The notes under the pieces are model-generated. The model was not told the origin of the DNA, did no database searches, and saw nothing but the letters and a program-made list of their open reading frames with translations. A DNA stretch of 64,000 nucleotides from CAJQLB01 sp041392065 (lineage in GTDB: Bacteria; Bacteroidota; Bacteroidia; Flavobacteriales; Flavobacteriaceae). How positions within the stretch are numbered: position 1 is the stretch's first letter; every line of letters begins with the position of its first letter. The stretch lies in the NCBI GenBank assembly GCA_041392065.1, contig JAWKMU010000001.1, positions 310,001-374,000 on the forward strand. The letters are read 5' to 3'. Below are positions 25,513 through 35,271 of the stretch, piece by piece. The position numbers and the translations under genes are program-made.

Positions 25513-26394
25513 ATGACAATTCTAGACGGAAAAAAAATTAGCAATGACATTAAAGATGAAATTGCTGAGGAAGTAAAAAAGATGAAAGCTAAAGGAGAAA
25601 AAGTACCTCATTTAGCTGCTGTAATTGTCGGAAATGATGGAGCCAGTTTAACTTATGTTGGGAGTAAAGTTAGAGCATGTGAGCGTGTTGGTTTTGAATC
25701 TACACTAATTCAACTTTCAAATACTACAAGCGAAGTCGAATTGCTAGATACCATTGAAGAACTTAATAATAACGATGATATTGATGGCTTTATAGTGCAA
25801 CTTCCATTACCAGAACAAATTGACGAGCAAAATGTACTTTTGGCAGTAGACCCAAATAAAGATGTAGATGGTTTTCATCCTATGAATTTTGGTCGAATGG
25901 CATTGGATATGTCTACTTTTATACCTGCTACACCTTTTGGCATTTTAGAATTACTTGATCGCTATCAAGTTGAGACAAGTGGAAAACATACTGTTGTTAT
26001 TGGTCGCTCTCATATTGTTGGAAGACCAATGAGTATTTTAATGGGACGCAAAGGATTTCCAGGGAATTCAACAGTAACTTTAACTCATAGCAGAACAAAA
26101 AACATTGAAGAAATTACAAAACAAGCTGACATTATCATAACCGCTTTAGGTAAACCAGAATTTTTAAAAGCAGATATGGTTAAAGATGGAGTAGTGGTAA
26201 TTGATGTTGGTATTACAAGAGTACCAGACGCAACAAAACAAAGAGGCTATAAAATTACTGGTGATGTAGACTTTGAAAACGTGAGTAAAAAAGCAAGTTT
26301 TATTACTCCAGTTCCAGGAGGTGTAGGTCCGATGACTATAGCTATGCTTTTGAAAAATACGTTGTTAGCAAGAGAGCGTCATTCTAAAAAGTAA
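25513..26394 (+). CDS. folD: Bifunctional methylene-THF dehydrogenase / methenyl-THF cyclohydrolase FolD
   Basis: 293 residues. The enzyme interconverts 5,10-methylene-, methenyl- and 10-formyl-tetrahydrofolate in the cytoplasm. Motifs: YVGSKVRACERVGFES (catalytic Tyr/Lys), GFIVQLPLPEQID, DVDGFHPMNFGRM, PATPFGILELL, the nucleotide-binding VIGRSHIVGRPMS, and TPVPGGVGPMTIAMLL. Length is normal. No terminator hairpin was seen in the 231 bases before the next gene. Confidence 0.98.
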   Translation: MTILDGKKISNDIKDEIAEEVKKMKAKGEKVPHLAAVIVGNDGASLTYVGSKVRACERVGFESTLIQLSNTTSEVELLDTIEELNNNDDIDGFIVQLPLPEQIDEQNVLLAVDPNKDVDGFHPMNFGRMALDMSTFIPATPFGILELLDRYQVETSGKHTVVIGRSHIVGRPMSILMGRKGFPGNSTVTLTHSRTKNIEEITKQADIIITALGKPEFLKADMVKDGVVVIDVGITRVPDATKQRGYKITGDVDFENVSKKASFITPVPGGVGPMTIAMLLKNTLLARERHSKK

Positions 26395-26625
26395 GAAAAA
26401 ACTTTATTTATTTCTCTATTAAACTATTTTATTAATAACTTAAAAGAAAAGATAAGATAGTATCAATAATTTTACTAAATTAGCAACAGTTAAGTAAACT
26501 CTCCTCTATTTACTTACATTTCCCTAATAGATTTAATAGGTTGATTGATAGCGATTATATCAGCCACAAATTTACACAAACGTGTAGCCTTCAAATGTTT
26601 GGTTTTAATTTAAAATCCATACATT

Positions 26626-29600
26626 ATGAACAGCTTTTCGTATTATTTAAAAAAGGTATTTTTACCACTACTAATTTCTTTTTTTTCATTGTTTTTGTCG
26701 TTTAATATAAATGCTCAAACAATATTATATCAAGAAACTTTTGATGAAGCCAATAGAGGAATGATAGGTAATTCAAGTGGTCCTCCAGCAACTTTGGTTA
26801 ATCCAACGAATGGTCAATGGACTATTACTGGAAACCCTAATAGTTTTTTAAATCAAAGCGATTACTTTAAAACTATTAATGGAGAGTTGGTAGCCCAAGA
26901 TGTTAACGAGGAAGCGTGTTTTGTAACCAGTTCAATTGATATATCAGGTCAAACAAATGTTACTTTTACTATAGACGTTTTTGAAAATGGTTCTCAAGAA
27001 CCTGATGATTACTTAGATGTAGAGTATAGAATTGATGGAGGTTCTTGGTCTATGATACCTAATTGGAATGGAGATGGGAACGGTTCCCATACCTTGGTTG
27101 ATGATTGGAGCTCAAATGTTGTAACTCAATCAGGACTTTCTGGAAGCACACTCGAAATAAGAGTTTGTGTTTTAAATAATGCTGGAAGTGAAGAACATAT
27201 TTTAGATAATGTTATAGTAACAGGTAATTGCCTTAACCCAATTAATTCCTCACCTTCGTGTAACGATTTCAAAGTAATTTTGGTTTTAGATGAATCAGGC
27301 TCAATAGCTACTGCTGGAGCCGAAGGTCAAGTTGAATCGGCAACATTAGCTCTTGCAAATGTTTTAATTGGTACTGGAGCGCAATTAGCAATAGTCGAGT
27401 TTAGTTCAGATTCTGAAATCGGTTCTTATGGTGGTTATAGTAATTGGAATACAGTAAATCAAGCATATTATAATGCATTAGCTGCTAATTTACCTACAAA
27501 TTATGCACCAGCTGGTTGGACCAACTGGGAAGCTGCATTAGACGATGTTCTTACTCTAAACGATATTCAAGTTGCAGATATAGTGTTGTTTATGACTGAT
27601 GGTAACCCAACAGCTTATGTTAATGATGCTAATGGTACTAATGTAACCAATGCAAGCACAACAACAGCACTTAATGAAGCTTTGGATGAAGCTTGTGAGG
27701 TTAAACAAGATGGTTCACACATATTTATGTTGGGAGTTGGCTCTGGTATATCTGTAGCTAACCTTCAAGCAATTTCAGGGCCAATTCTTGATGATGGTCC
27801 ATTAAACCCAACCTTAACGCCTTTATCTGCCGATTATAATTTAATTGGAGCAACAGATTTGACAGCTTGTTTTTTAGATATTGCTCAAAATTCATGTAAT
27901 AATGACTTAAAATTAGAAAAAACTGTATACGCTGGACATGATGGTGGAGCAAGTTGTCCAGGAGTTGAAACCATTGCAAGTCCAAATGACTATAATGTAA
28001 CCTATTGTTTTACAATAACAAATGACGGACAACAAATTATTTCAAATATCGATTTTGAAGATTTAGACCTCGGCATTGATGAAACTGCATTATCCCCTTC
28101 ATTCTCCACTTTGTTAGGGCCTGGAAATTCATTAGCACCAGGGAATTCAGTTTCATATTTTTATAATGCAAATGTAAGCGGCAAAACATTTCCTTTTGTA
28201 AACACAGCAGAAGTTACTGGCGAAACTCCAGTTGGAGACCCTTTAAGTGATTCAGACACAGCTGAAGTGACAGAACCTATTTGTGATGATGGTGTAGCAG
28301 ATGATCCAGTTGATGTAACGTCTTGTGACAGTTATACTTTACCAGCTTTAACCAATGGAAACTACTTTACAGGTCCAGGCGGAACGGGAACTCCTTTAAA
28401 TGCAGGTGATTTGATAGAGAGTACCCAAACTATTTATGTTTATGGTCCGGCTGATGCACCTTGCACTCCTGCGGATAATGATTTTGTAGTAACCATAGAA
28501 GACAGTGTTAAAGCAGATGATTTATCAGATGTAACCTCATGTGATAGTTATACCTTACCATCACTGACCAATGGAAGCTATTACACAGGATCAGGCGGAA
28601 CAGGTTCAATGTTAAGTGCAGGCGATGCTATTACCAGCACCCAAACCATTTATGTATACGTAGCAGCGACACAATATTGTCCATCAGACGAGACTGATTT
28701 TGTAGTAACCATAGAAGACAGTGTTAAGGCAGATGATTTATCAGATGTAACCTCATGTGATAGTTATACCTTACCATCACTGACCAATGGAAGCTATTAC
28801 ACAGGATCAGGCGGAACAGGTTCAATGTTAAGTGCAGGCGATGCTATTACCAGCACCCAAACCATTTATGTATACGTAGCAGCGACACAATATTGTCCAT
28901 CAGACGAGACTGATTTTGTAGTAACCATAGAAGACAGTGTTAAGGCAGATGATTTATCAGATGTAACCTCATGTGATAGTTATACCTTACCATCACTGAC
29001 CAATGGAAGCTATTACACAGGATCAGGCGGAACAGGTTCAATGTTAAGTGCAGGCGATGCTATTACCAGCACCCAAACCATTTATGTATACGTAGCAGCG
29101 ACACAATATTGTCCATCAGACGAGACTGATTTTGTAGTAACCATAGAAGACAGTGTTAAGGCAGATGATTTATCAGATGTAACCTCATGTGATAGTTATA
29201 CCTTACCATCACTGACCAATGGAAGCTATTACACAGGATCAGGCGGAACAGGTTCAATGTTAAGTGCAGGCGATGCTATTACCAGCACCCAAACCATTTA
29301 TGTATACGTAGCAGCGACACAATATTGTCCATCAGACGAGACTGATTTTGTAGTAACCATAGAAGACAGTGTTAAGGCAGATGATTTATCAGATGTAACC
29401 TCATGTGATAGTTATACCTTACCATCACTGACCAATGGAAGCTATTACACAGGATCAGGCGGAACAGGTTCAATGTTAAGTGCAGGCGATGCTATTACCA
29501 GCACCCAAACCATTTATGTATACGTAGCAGCGACACAATATTGTCCATCAGACGAGACTGATTTTGTAGTAACCATAGAAGACAGTGTTAAGGCAGATGA

Positions 29601-32600
29601 TTTATCAGATGTAACCTCATGTGATAGTTATACCTTACCATCACTGACCAATGGAAGCTATTACACAGGATCAGGCGGAACAGGTTCAATGTTAAGTGCA
29701 GGCGATGCTATTACCAGCACCCAAACCATTTATGTATACGTAGCAGCGACACAATATTGTCCATCAGACGAGACTGATTTTGTAGTAACCATAGAAGACA
29801 GTGTTAAGGCAGATGATTTATCAGATGTAACCTCATGTGATAGTTATACCTTACCATCACTGACCAATGGAAGCTATTACACAGGATCAGGCGGAACAGG
29901 TTCAATGTTAAGTGCAGGCGATGCTATTACCAGCACCCAAACCATTTATGTATACGTAGCAGCGACACAATATTGTCCATCAGACGAGACTGATTTTGTA
30001 GTAACCATAGAAGACAGTGTTAAGGCAGATGATTTATCAGATGTAACCTCATGTGATAGTTATACCTTACCATCACTGACCAATGGAAGCTATTACACAG
30101 GATCAGGCGGAACAGGTTCAATGTTAAGTGCAGGCGATGCTATTACCAGCACCCAAACCATTTATGTATACGTAGCAGCGACACAATATTGTCCATCAGA
30201 CGAGACTGATTTTGTAGTAACCATAGAAGACAGTGTTAAGGCAGATGATTTATCAGATGTAACCTCATGTGATAGTTATACCTTACCATCACTGACCAAT
30301 GGAAGCTATTACACAGGATCAGGCGGAACAGGTTCAATGTTAAGTGCAGGCGATGCTATTACCAGCACCCAAACCATTTATGTATACGTAGCAGCGACAC
30401 AATATTGTCCATCAGACGAGACTGATTTTGTAGTAACCATAGAAGACAGTGTTAAGGCAGATGATTTATCAGATGTAACCTCATGTGATAGTTATACCTT
30501 ACCATCACTGACCAATGGAAGCTATTACACAGGATCAGGCGGAACAGGTTCAATGTTAAGTGCAGGCGATGCTATTACCAGCACCCAAACCATTTATGTA
30601 TACGTAGCAGCGACACAATATTGTCCATCAGACGAGACTGATTTTGTAGTAACCATAGAAGACAGTGTTAAGGCAGATGATTTATCAGATGTAACCTCAT
30701 GTGATAGTTATACCTTACCATCACTGACCAATGGAAGCTATTACACAGGATCAGGCGGAACAGGTTCAATGTTAAGTGCAGGCGATGCTATTACCAGCAC
30801 CCAAACCATTTATGTATACGTAGCAGCGACACAATATTGTCCATCAGACGAGACTGATTTTGTAGTAACCATAGAAGACAGTGTTAAGGCAGATGATTTA
30901 TCAGATGTAACCTCATGTGATAGTTATACCTTACCATCACTGACCAATGGAAGCTATTACACAGGATCAGGCGGAACAGGTTCAATGTTAAGTGCAGGCG
31001 ATGCTATTACCAGCACCCAAACCATTTATGTATACGTAGCAGCGACACAATATTGTCCATCAGACGAGACTGATTTTGTAGTAACCATAGAAGACAGTGT
31101 TAAGGCAGATGATTTATCAGATGTAACCTCATGTGATAGTTATACCTTACCATCACTGACCAATGGAAGCTATTACACAGGATCAGGCGGAACAGGTTCA
31201 ATGTTAAGTGCAGGCGATGCTATTACCAGCACCCAAACCATTTATGTATACGTAGCAGCGACACAATATTGTCCATCAGACGAGACTGATTTTGTAGTAA
31301 CCATAGAAGACAGTGTTAAGGCAGATGATTTATCAGATGTAACCTCATGTGATAGTTATACCTTACCATCACTGACCAATGGAAGCTATTACACAGGATC
31401 AGGCGGAACAGGTTCAATGTTAAGTGCAGGCGATGCTATTACCAGCACCCAAACCATTTATGTATACGTAGCAGCGACACAATATTGTCCATCAGACGAG
31501 ACTGATTTTGTAGTAACCATAGAAGACAGTGTTAAGGCAGATGATTTATCAGATGTAACCTCATGTGATAGTTATACCTTACCATCACTGACCAATGGAA
31601 GCTATTACACAGGATCAGGCGGAACAGGTTCAATGTTAAGTGCAGGCGATGCTATTACCAGCACCCAAACCATTTATGTATACGTAGCAGCGACACAATA
31701 TTGTCCATCAGACGAGACTGATTTTGTAGTAACCATAGATAACACAGTAAATGCTGGTGAAGGTGGTAATTTAGAAATATGTATAGATGATACTAATAGC
31801 TATAATTTGTTTGATTTCCTCACTGGATCTGATTTTGGAGGAACATGGTTAGGTCCTGATAATCAACCATCAGATGGAGTTTTTGAAGTTGGAGACATGG
31901 AAGGAGACTATACTTATACTGTTAAATCAGAATTAGGTTTCTGCGACGACTCCTCAGCAATAGTTAATGTAAAAGTTAACCCACTTCCTGAAGTTAATAT
32001 TGAAGAGGTGGATTCATTATGTGAATATGACGAAGCCATTCAATTAGTTGGTTCACCAATAGGTGGAACATGGAGTGGTAATGGTGTTGATGAGAATGGA
32101 TTGTTTGATCCTTCTGTAGCAGGAGCTGGAGACCACGTTATAACTTATACATACACAGATGAAATTGAAGAAGTAGATTGTGATGCTTTGCTATTAACTG
32201 CAATATTTGATGGAGATCTTTCAGGAGGTACACCAAAAGGAGTTGAACTTTATGTATTGCACGATATAGCCGATTTAAGTATTTATGGTTTAGGTTCGGC
32301 AAACAATGGAGGTGGAACAGATGGCGAAGAATTTACATTCCCTAATGTATCAGTTTCTTCCGGAACATACATATATGTAGCTTCTGAAAGTAGTCAGTTT
32401 AATGCTTGGTTTGGTTTTGACCCAGATTATACTAATGGAGCTATGGCTATTAATGGAGACGATGCTGTAGAATTGTTTAAAAATGGTGTAGTGATTGATA
32501 TATATGGTGTTGTTGATGTTAATGGAGATGGTGAAGTTTGGGACTATACAGACGGTTGGGCTTACAGAAATGCAAGTACAGGACCAGATGGTAGTACATT

Positions 32601-34080
32601 TAATTCAGGTAATTGGACCTATAGTGGTTTAGGTGGATTGGATGGTGAAACTACTAATGCAAGTGCAGCTAATCCTATTCCAATAGGAACTTATAATACT
32701 GAAGTTTGCTCTGATTGTTCAGGTGGAGGATCAGGTTGTACAAATTCTTCTGAAATTACTATTACAGTTGGAGCAACACCAAGTATTATGGTTGCAGATG
32801 TGATTTGTGATGAGAAAGATAATTTTGGTACTTATTCAGTAGAAATAACTACCAGTGAAGGTGTCGTGACAAGTACTCATGGTACAGTGACACAGAATAA
32901 CGAAGTTAACTGGACGATTTCTGACATTCCAAACGGTCAAAACATTACAGTTACAACAACAACAGGGCTTGGTTGTAAAGCTACTGTTGATGTCGAAGCA
33001 CCAGACTGTTATTGTATAGAACTGTACTACGAATACACAGATGTAACTTGCTATGGTTTGAATGATGGAACAATTACAGTAACTTCAGTTTCGGAAGGAG
33101 CTACAGTAACTATTAATGGAGAACCATATAATCCTGATATGTTATACGCTCCAGGATCGTACATTATAAAAGCTTTCTATGAAGGTATTGATAATGATGC
33201 GTGTATTTATGAAGAAAAAATTGATATAACAGAACCAGATTTAGTAAATATTGACGCTGTTAGTACTAATGTAACTTGCTTTGGAGCCAATGATGGTACC
33301 ATTACAGTAAGTAATTTAAGTGCTGGAGCTGTATATACCATTAAGAAAAATGGAATAGGACCTGATTTAAGTGGGCAATCTTATTTTGGACCAGGAATGT
33401 ATATTGTAAAAGCATTTTTACCAGATAATGGGCCAAATTCAGGTGGAGGTCAATCGCCAAGTTATTCTTATGACCCTTGTGAATCGATAGTTATAGTTAA
33501 TATTACTCAACCAAATATGTTAGCATGTAAGATAGCTTCTGGCTTTGGAACAAACGTAGAATGTAAGCCAACATCGACCAATAATTGGTTAGCCGTAAAA
33601 GTAACATCTCAAGGAAGTTTAACATACACATGGGAAATTGATACAAAAGGAATAAACAATGGTTGGGGAATTGTTGAAGATAATCCTCAAGGATACATAC
33701 ACTTGGTAGTTGGTTCAGGGTCTGCTACTTACACATTAACTGTTGAAGATGAGAATGGTTGTACAACCTCATGCAGTAAGATCGTTACTTCACTCTGTGA
33801 GAAAGAAAACGACCCTTTAAATTTTGCATTGTATCCTAACCCAGTTCAAGACATATTAAATGTTAAGTTCGATAAGCAACCTAATGATGATGTAACCATT
33901 GAAGTTTACAATTTGGTTGGCACGAAAATGTATGCAAATACGTTTGAAAATAAAGGAAAACTTAATCAAGATGGAATGGATGTAAGGATAGATTTTTCAA
34001 GATTCCCAAGTCAAGTATATTATGTGAAAATAATATCGAAAGCTGGAACAACAATTAAAAAAGTTGTATTAGATAAATAA
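26626..34080 (+). CDS. Giant T9SS-secreted repeat protein with VWA domain (adhesin-like)
   Basis: 2484 residues. Signal peptide to about residue 31. A beta domain (35-205) is followed by a von Willebrand A domain (about 214-420) with MIDAS DESGS at 222-226 and FMTDGNP. A DUF11-like beta domain occupies about 425-555. Next come one diverged (559-630) and fifteen near-identical 72-residue units (631 to about 1704), each with CDSYTLP and QYCPSDET cysteines. Then PKD/Ig-like stretches, a lamin-tail-like domain (about 1852-2030), two SprB-like repeats (CYGLNDGTITV, CFGANDGTITV; about 2128-2295) and a type A T9SS sorting domain (about 2397-2484, LYPNPVQDILNVKF ... KKVVLDK). Probably exported through T9SS and displayed on the surface for attachment or gliding; that role is inferred from domains. 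Confidence 0.93.
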   Translation: MNSFSYYLKKVFLPLLISFFSLFLSFNINAQTILYQETFDEANRGMIGNSSGPPATLVNPTNGQWTITGNPNSFLNQSDYFKTINGELVAQDVNEEACFVTSSIDISGQTNVTFTIDVFENGSQEPDDYLDVEYRIDGGSWSMIPNWNGDGNGSHTLVDDWSSNVVTQSGLSGSTLEIRVCVLNNAGSEEHILDNVIVTGNCLNPINSSPSCNDFKVILVLDESGSIATAGAEGQVESATLALANVLIGTGAQLAIVEFSSDSEIGSYGGYSNWNTVNQAYYNALAANLPTNYAPAGWTNWEAALDDVLTLNDIQVADIVLFMTDGNPTAYVNDANGTNVTNASTTTALNEALDEACEVKQDGSHIFMLGVGSGISVANLQAISGPILDDGPLNPTLTPLSADYNLIGATDLTACFLDIAQNSCNNDLKLEKTVYAGHDGGASCPGVETIASPNDYNVTYCFTITNDGQQIISNIDFEDLDLGIDETALSPSFSTLLGPGNSLAPGNSVSYFYNANVSGKTFPFVNTAEVTGETPVGDPLSDSDTAEVTEPICDDGVADDPVDVTSCDSYTLPALTNGNYFTGPGGTGTPLNAGDLIESTQTIYVYGPADAPCTPADNDFVVTIEDSVKADDLSDVTSCDSYTLPSLTNGSYYTGSGGTGSMLSAGDAITSTQTIYVYVAATQYCPSDETDFVVTIEDSVKADDLSDVTSCDSYTLPSLTNGSYYTGSGGTGSMLSAGDAITSTQTIYVYVAATQYCPSDETDFVVTIEDSVKADDLSDVTSCDSYTLPSLTNGSYYTGSGGTGSMLSAGDAITSTQTIYVYVAATQYCPSDETDFVVTIEDSVKADDLSDVTSCDSYTLPSLTNGSYYTGSGGTGSMLSAGDAITSTQTIYVYVAATQYCPSDETDFVVTIEDSVKADDLSDVTSCDSYTLPSLTNGSYYTGSGGTGSMLSAGDAITSTQTIYVYVAATQYCPSDETDFVVTIEDSVKADDLSDVTSCDSYTLPSLTNGSYYTGSGGTGSMLSAGDAITSTQTIYVYVAATQYCPSDETDFVVTIEDSVKADDLSDVTSCDSYTLPSLTNGSYYTGSGGTGSMLSAGDAITSTQTIYVYVAATQYCPSDETDFVVTIEDSVKADDLSDVTSCDSYTLPSLTNGSYYTGSGGTGSMLSAGDAITSTQTIYVYVAATQYCPSDETDFVVTIEDSVKADDLSDVTSCDSYTLPSLTNGSYYTGSGGTGSMLSAGDAITSTQTIYVYVAATQYCPSDETDFVVTIEDSVKADDLSDVTSCDSYTLPSLTNGSYYTGSGGTGSMLSAGDAITSTQTIYVYVAATQYCPSDETDFVVTIEDSVKADDLSDVTSCDSYTLPSLTNGSYYTGSGGTGSMLSAGDAITSTQTIYVYVAATQYCPSDETDFVVTIEDSVKADDLSDVTSCDSYTLPSLTNGSYYTGSGGTGSMLSAGDAITSTQTIYVYVAATQYCPSDETDFVVTIEDSVKADDLSDVTSCDSYTLPSLTNGSYYTGSGGTGSMLSAGDAITSTQTIYVYVAATQYCPSDETDFVVTIEDSVKADDLSDVTSCDSYTLPSLTNGSYYTGSGGTGSMLSAGDAITSTQTIYVYVAATQYCPSDETDFVVTIEDSVKADDLSDVTSCDSYTLPSLTNGSYYTGSGGTGSMLSAGDAITSTQTIYVYVAATQYCPSDETDFVVTIDNTVNAGEGGNLEICIDDTNSYNLFDFLTGSDFGGTWLGPDNQPSDGVFEVGDMEGDYTYTVKSELGFCDDSSAIVNVKVNPLPEVNIEEVDSLCEYDEAIQLVGSPIGGTWSGNGVDENGLFDPSVAGAGDHVITYTYTDEIEEVDCDALLLTAIFDGDLSGGTPKGVELYVLHDIADLSIYGLGSANNGGGTDGEEFTFPNVSVSSGTYIYVASESSQFNAWFGFDPDYTNGAMAINGDDAVELFKNGVVIDIYGVVDVNGDGEVWDYTDGWAYRNASTGPDGSTFNSGNWTYSGLGGLDGETTNASAANPIPIGTYNTEVCSDCSGGGSGCTNSSEITITVGATPSIMVADVICDEKDNFGTYSVEITTSEGVVTSTHGTVTQNNEVNWTISDIPNGQNITVTTTTGLGCKATVDVEAPDCYCIELYYEYTDVTCYGLNDGTITVTSVSEGATVTINGEPYNPDMLYAPGSYIIKAFYEGIDNDACIYEEKIDITEPDLVNIDAVSTNVTCFGANDGTITVSNLSAGAVYTIKKNGIGPDLSGQSYFGPGMYIVKAFLPDNGPNSGGGQSPSYSYDPCESIVIVNITQPNMLACKIASGFGTNVECKPTSTNNWLAVKVTSQGSLTYTWEIDTKGINNGWGIVEDNPQGYIHLVVGSGSATYTLTVEDENGCTTSCSKIVTSLCEKENDPLNFALYPNPVQDILNVKFDKQPNDDVTIEVYNLVGTKMYANTFENKGKLNQDGMDVRIDFSRFPSQVYYVKIISKAGTTIKKVVLDK
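28300..28515 (+). repeat. Diverged founder copy of the 216-bp repeat
   Basis: A 72-codon unit that aligns end to end with the following units (CDSYTLPALTNG, FTGPGGTGTP, STQTIYVY, DFVVTIEDSVKA) but differs at many codons, including an altered second half (GPADAPCTPADN). It adjoins the perfect array and may be the ancestral copy. Confidence 0.85.
28516..31737 (+). repeat. Fifteen tandem 216-bp repeats, apparently identical
   Basis: Period is exactly 216 bases (72 codons), in frame inside the giant protein gene. The first E-codon at 28714 and the final diverging codon at 31738 are 14 periods apart, giving fifteen units, the last complete to residue 66. Read by eye, the units agree at every base including synonymous positions; the only difference noted is AAA for AAG in the lysine codon just before unit 1. 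Such homogeneity points to recent amplification or ongoing homogenisation. Copy number in the real genome may differ from this sequence if the array was assembled from short reads. Confidence 0.95.
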
Positions 34081-34108
34081 AAGTTGAATTAATAGCACAA
34101 TTTTAATG

Positions 34109-34145
34109 CAACACTCTTGGTCTAAAACTAAGAGTGTTGTTTTTT
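34109..34145 (+). terminator. Terminator after the giant repeat gene
   Basis: CAACACTCTT (34109-34118) and AAGAGTGTTG (34130-34139) form a 10-bp stem followed by six T. The T-run overlaps the stop of the convergent VOC gene. Confidence 0.88.
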
Positions 34146-34566
34146 ATTTAGCAAAAATCTGAGAGGTGTCTTTAAAAGCTTTAAACTCTAAAGCGTTTCC
34201 AGAAGGATCCAAAAAAAACATGGTGGCTTGCTCGCCAACCTGACCTTCGAAACGAATATAAGGTTCTATAATAAATTCAATATTGTGCGATTTTAATTTT
34301 TCTGCAAACTTATTGAATTCATCCCAAGGTAAAATAACACCAAAATGTGGTACAGGAACAGCTTTGCCATCAACAGCATTGGTGTGTAATTCTTCACTTG
34401 AAGCAGGCTTGTAGTGTATTACAAATTGATGACCAAAGAAATTAAAATCTACCCAATGCTCACTACTTCTGCCTTCTTCACAGCCAATAATTTCTTTGTA
34501 AAAAGTTCGACATTCATCAAGATTATGAACTGGGATAGCAACATGAAAGGGAGATAAACTGGACAT
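34144..34566 (-). CDS. VOC-family (glyoxalase/dioxygenase-fold) protein
   Basis: 140 residues comprising two betaalphabetabetabeta modules: FHVAIPVHNLDECRTFYKEIIGCEEGR with the first metal-type His, then HFGVILPWDEFNKFAEKLKSHNIEF and the C-terminal FFLDPSGNALEFKAFKD with a metal-type Glu. The fold serves glyoxalases, extradiol dioxygenases and resistance proteins, so the substrate cannot be told. Single gene, convergent with the giant repeat gene, and 35 bases after a DUF1579-like gene. Confidence 0.82.
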   Translation of the reverse strand: MSSLSPFHVAIPVHNLDECRTFYKEIIGCEEGRSSEHWVDFNFFGHQFVIHYKPASSEELHTNAVDGKAVPVPHFGVILPWDEFNKFAEKLKSHNIEFIIEPYIRFEGQVGEQATMFFLDPSGNALEFKAFKDTSQIFAK

Positions 34567-34601
34567 ATATTAGAGTTTTGTGCTCTAAAAATACATCATT
34601 T

Positions 34602-35171
34602 TTATTTTCTTGTGCAAACAATTTTCCAGGTTGGAAAGACTACAGATTCGGTTTTATCAACCCATTCACCAATCCATTTGTATCCAGATTTTGAAATGTC
34701 ATAAAATGTTAATCGGTAAAAACCGTTCATACCATTTGGTGCAGCTTGTTCTCTATATAGAACAATATTTCCATTTTCTTTTTTATTGCCTTCCCAAGCC
34801 GAAAGTATTGTTGATGCTGTTTTGGTGGTATAATAATGCACATACCATCTACTGCTATCTACATTAAATTGTCTAATACTTCCAGAATGTGTTCCATCTT
34901 CTTTTAGTGTTTCATCTTGAACAGCCATCCCGTTCATAATATATTTCCACCTCCAAATCATATCTACAGAATCTGCCCAAGTTTCATCTTGATTTTTCGC
35001 TGTCGATTTGCAGTTGCATTCACCTATCATTGGGTCGAAATCTTTAATTTGTTTAGGAGCATCTGGATTTGGTCTTCCGTAAGGAAATTCCTCTGAAGGT
35101 TCATAACTATATTGAGCACTTAATATTAAAGTTGAAAATAAAAATAAGAAATTTGAGAAGGTTGTTTTCAT
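34602..35171 (-). CDS. Secreted DUF1579-like protein
   Basis: 189 residues with a signal peptide (MKTTFSNFLFLFSTLILSAQ). The mature part is a lipocalin-like antiparallel beta protein with repeated aromatic strands (WRWKYIMNGMAVQDET, WYVHYYTTKTASTILSAWEG, YKWIGEWVDKTESVVFPTWKIVCTRK). This pattern resembles DUF1579, whose function is unknown. Two cysteines in ECNCKS may bind metal or form disulphides. Confidence 0.6.
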   Translation of the reverse strand: MKTTFSNFLFLFSTLILSAQYSYEPSEEFPYGRPNPDAPKQIKDFDPMIGECNCKSTAKNQDETWADSVDMIWRWKYIMNGMAVQDETLKEDGTHSGSIRQFNVDSSRWYVHYYTTKTASTILSAWEGNKKENGNIVLYREQAAPNGMNGFYRLTFYDISKSGYKWIGEWVDKTESVVFPTWKIVCTRK

Positions 35172-35271
35172 GATGTAAATGTTTTGTTCGAATTAACTAA
35201 AAACATAAATACCCAAACCAGTTTTTGCAGAGAGTTGAAAGAAATTTGCAGTTAATAGCGTTAAGGATTTC

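Noticed and set aside
27758..27985. Minus-strand open frame within the VWA region
   Set aside because: Shadow of the giant protein gene with leucine/glutamine-rich antisense translation; no start context.
28516..31737. CRISPR-like array
   Set aside because: The 216-bp units are contiguous without spacers and lie in frame inside a coding gene; no cas genes nearby.
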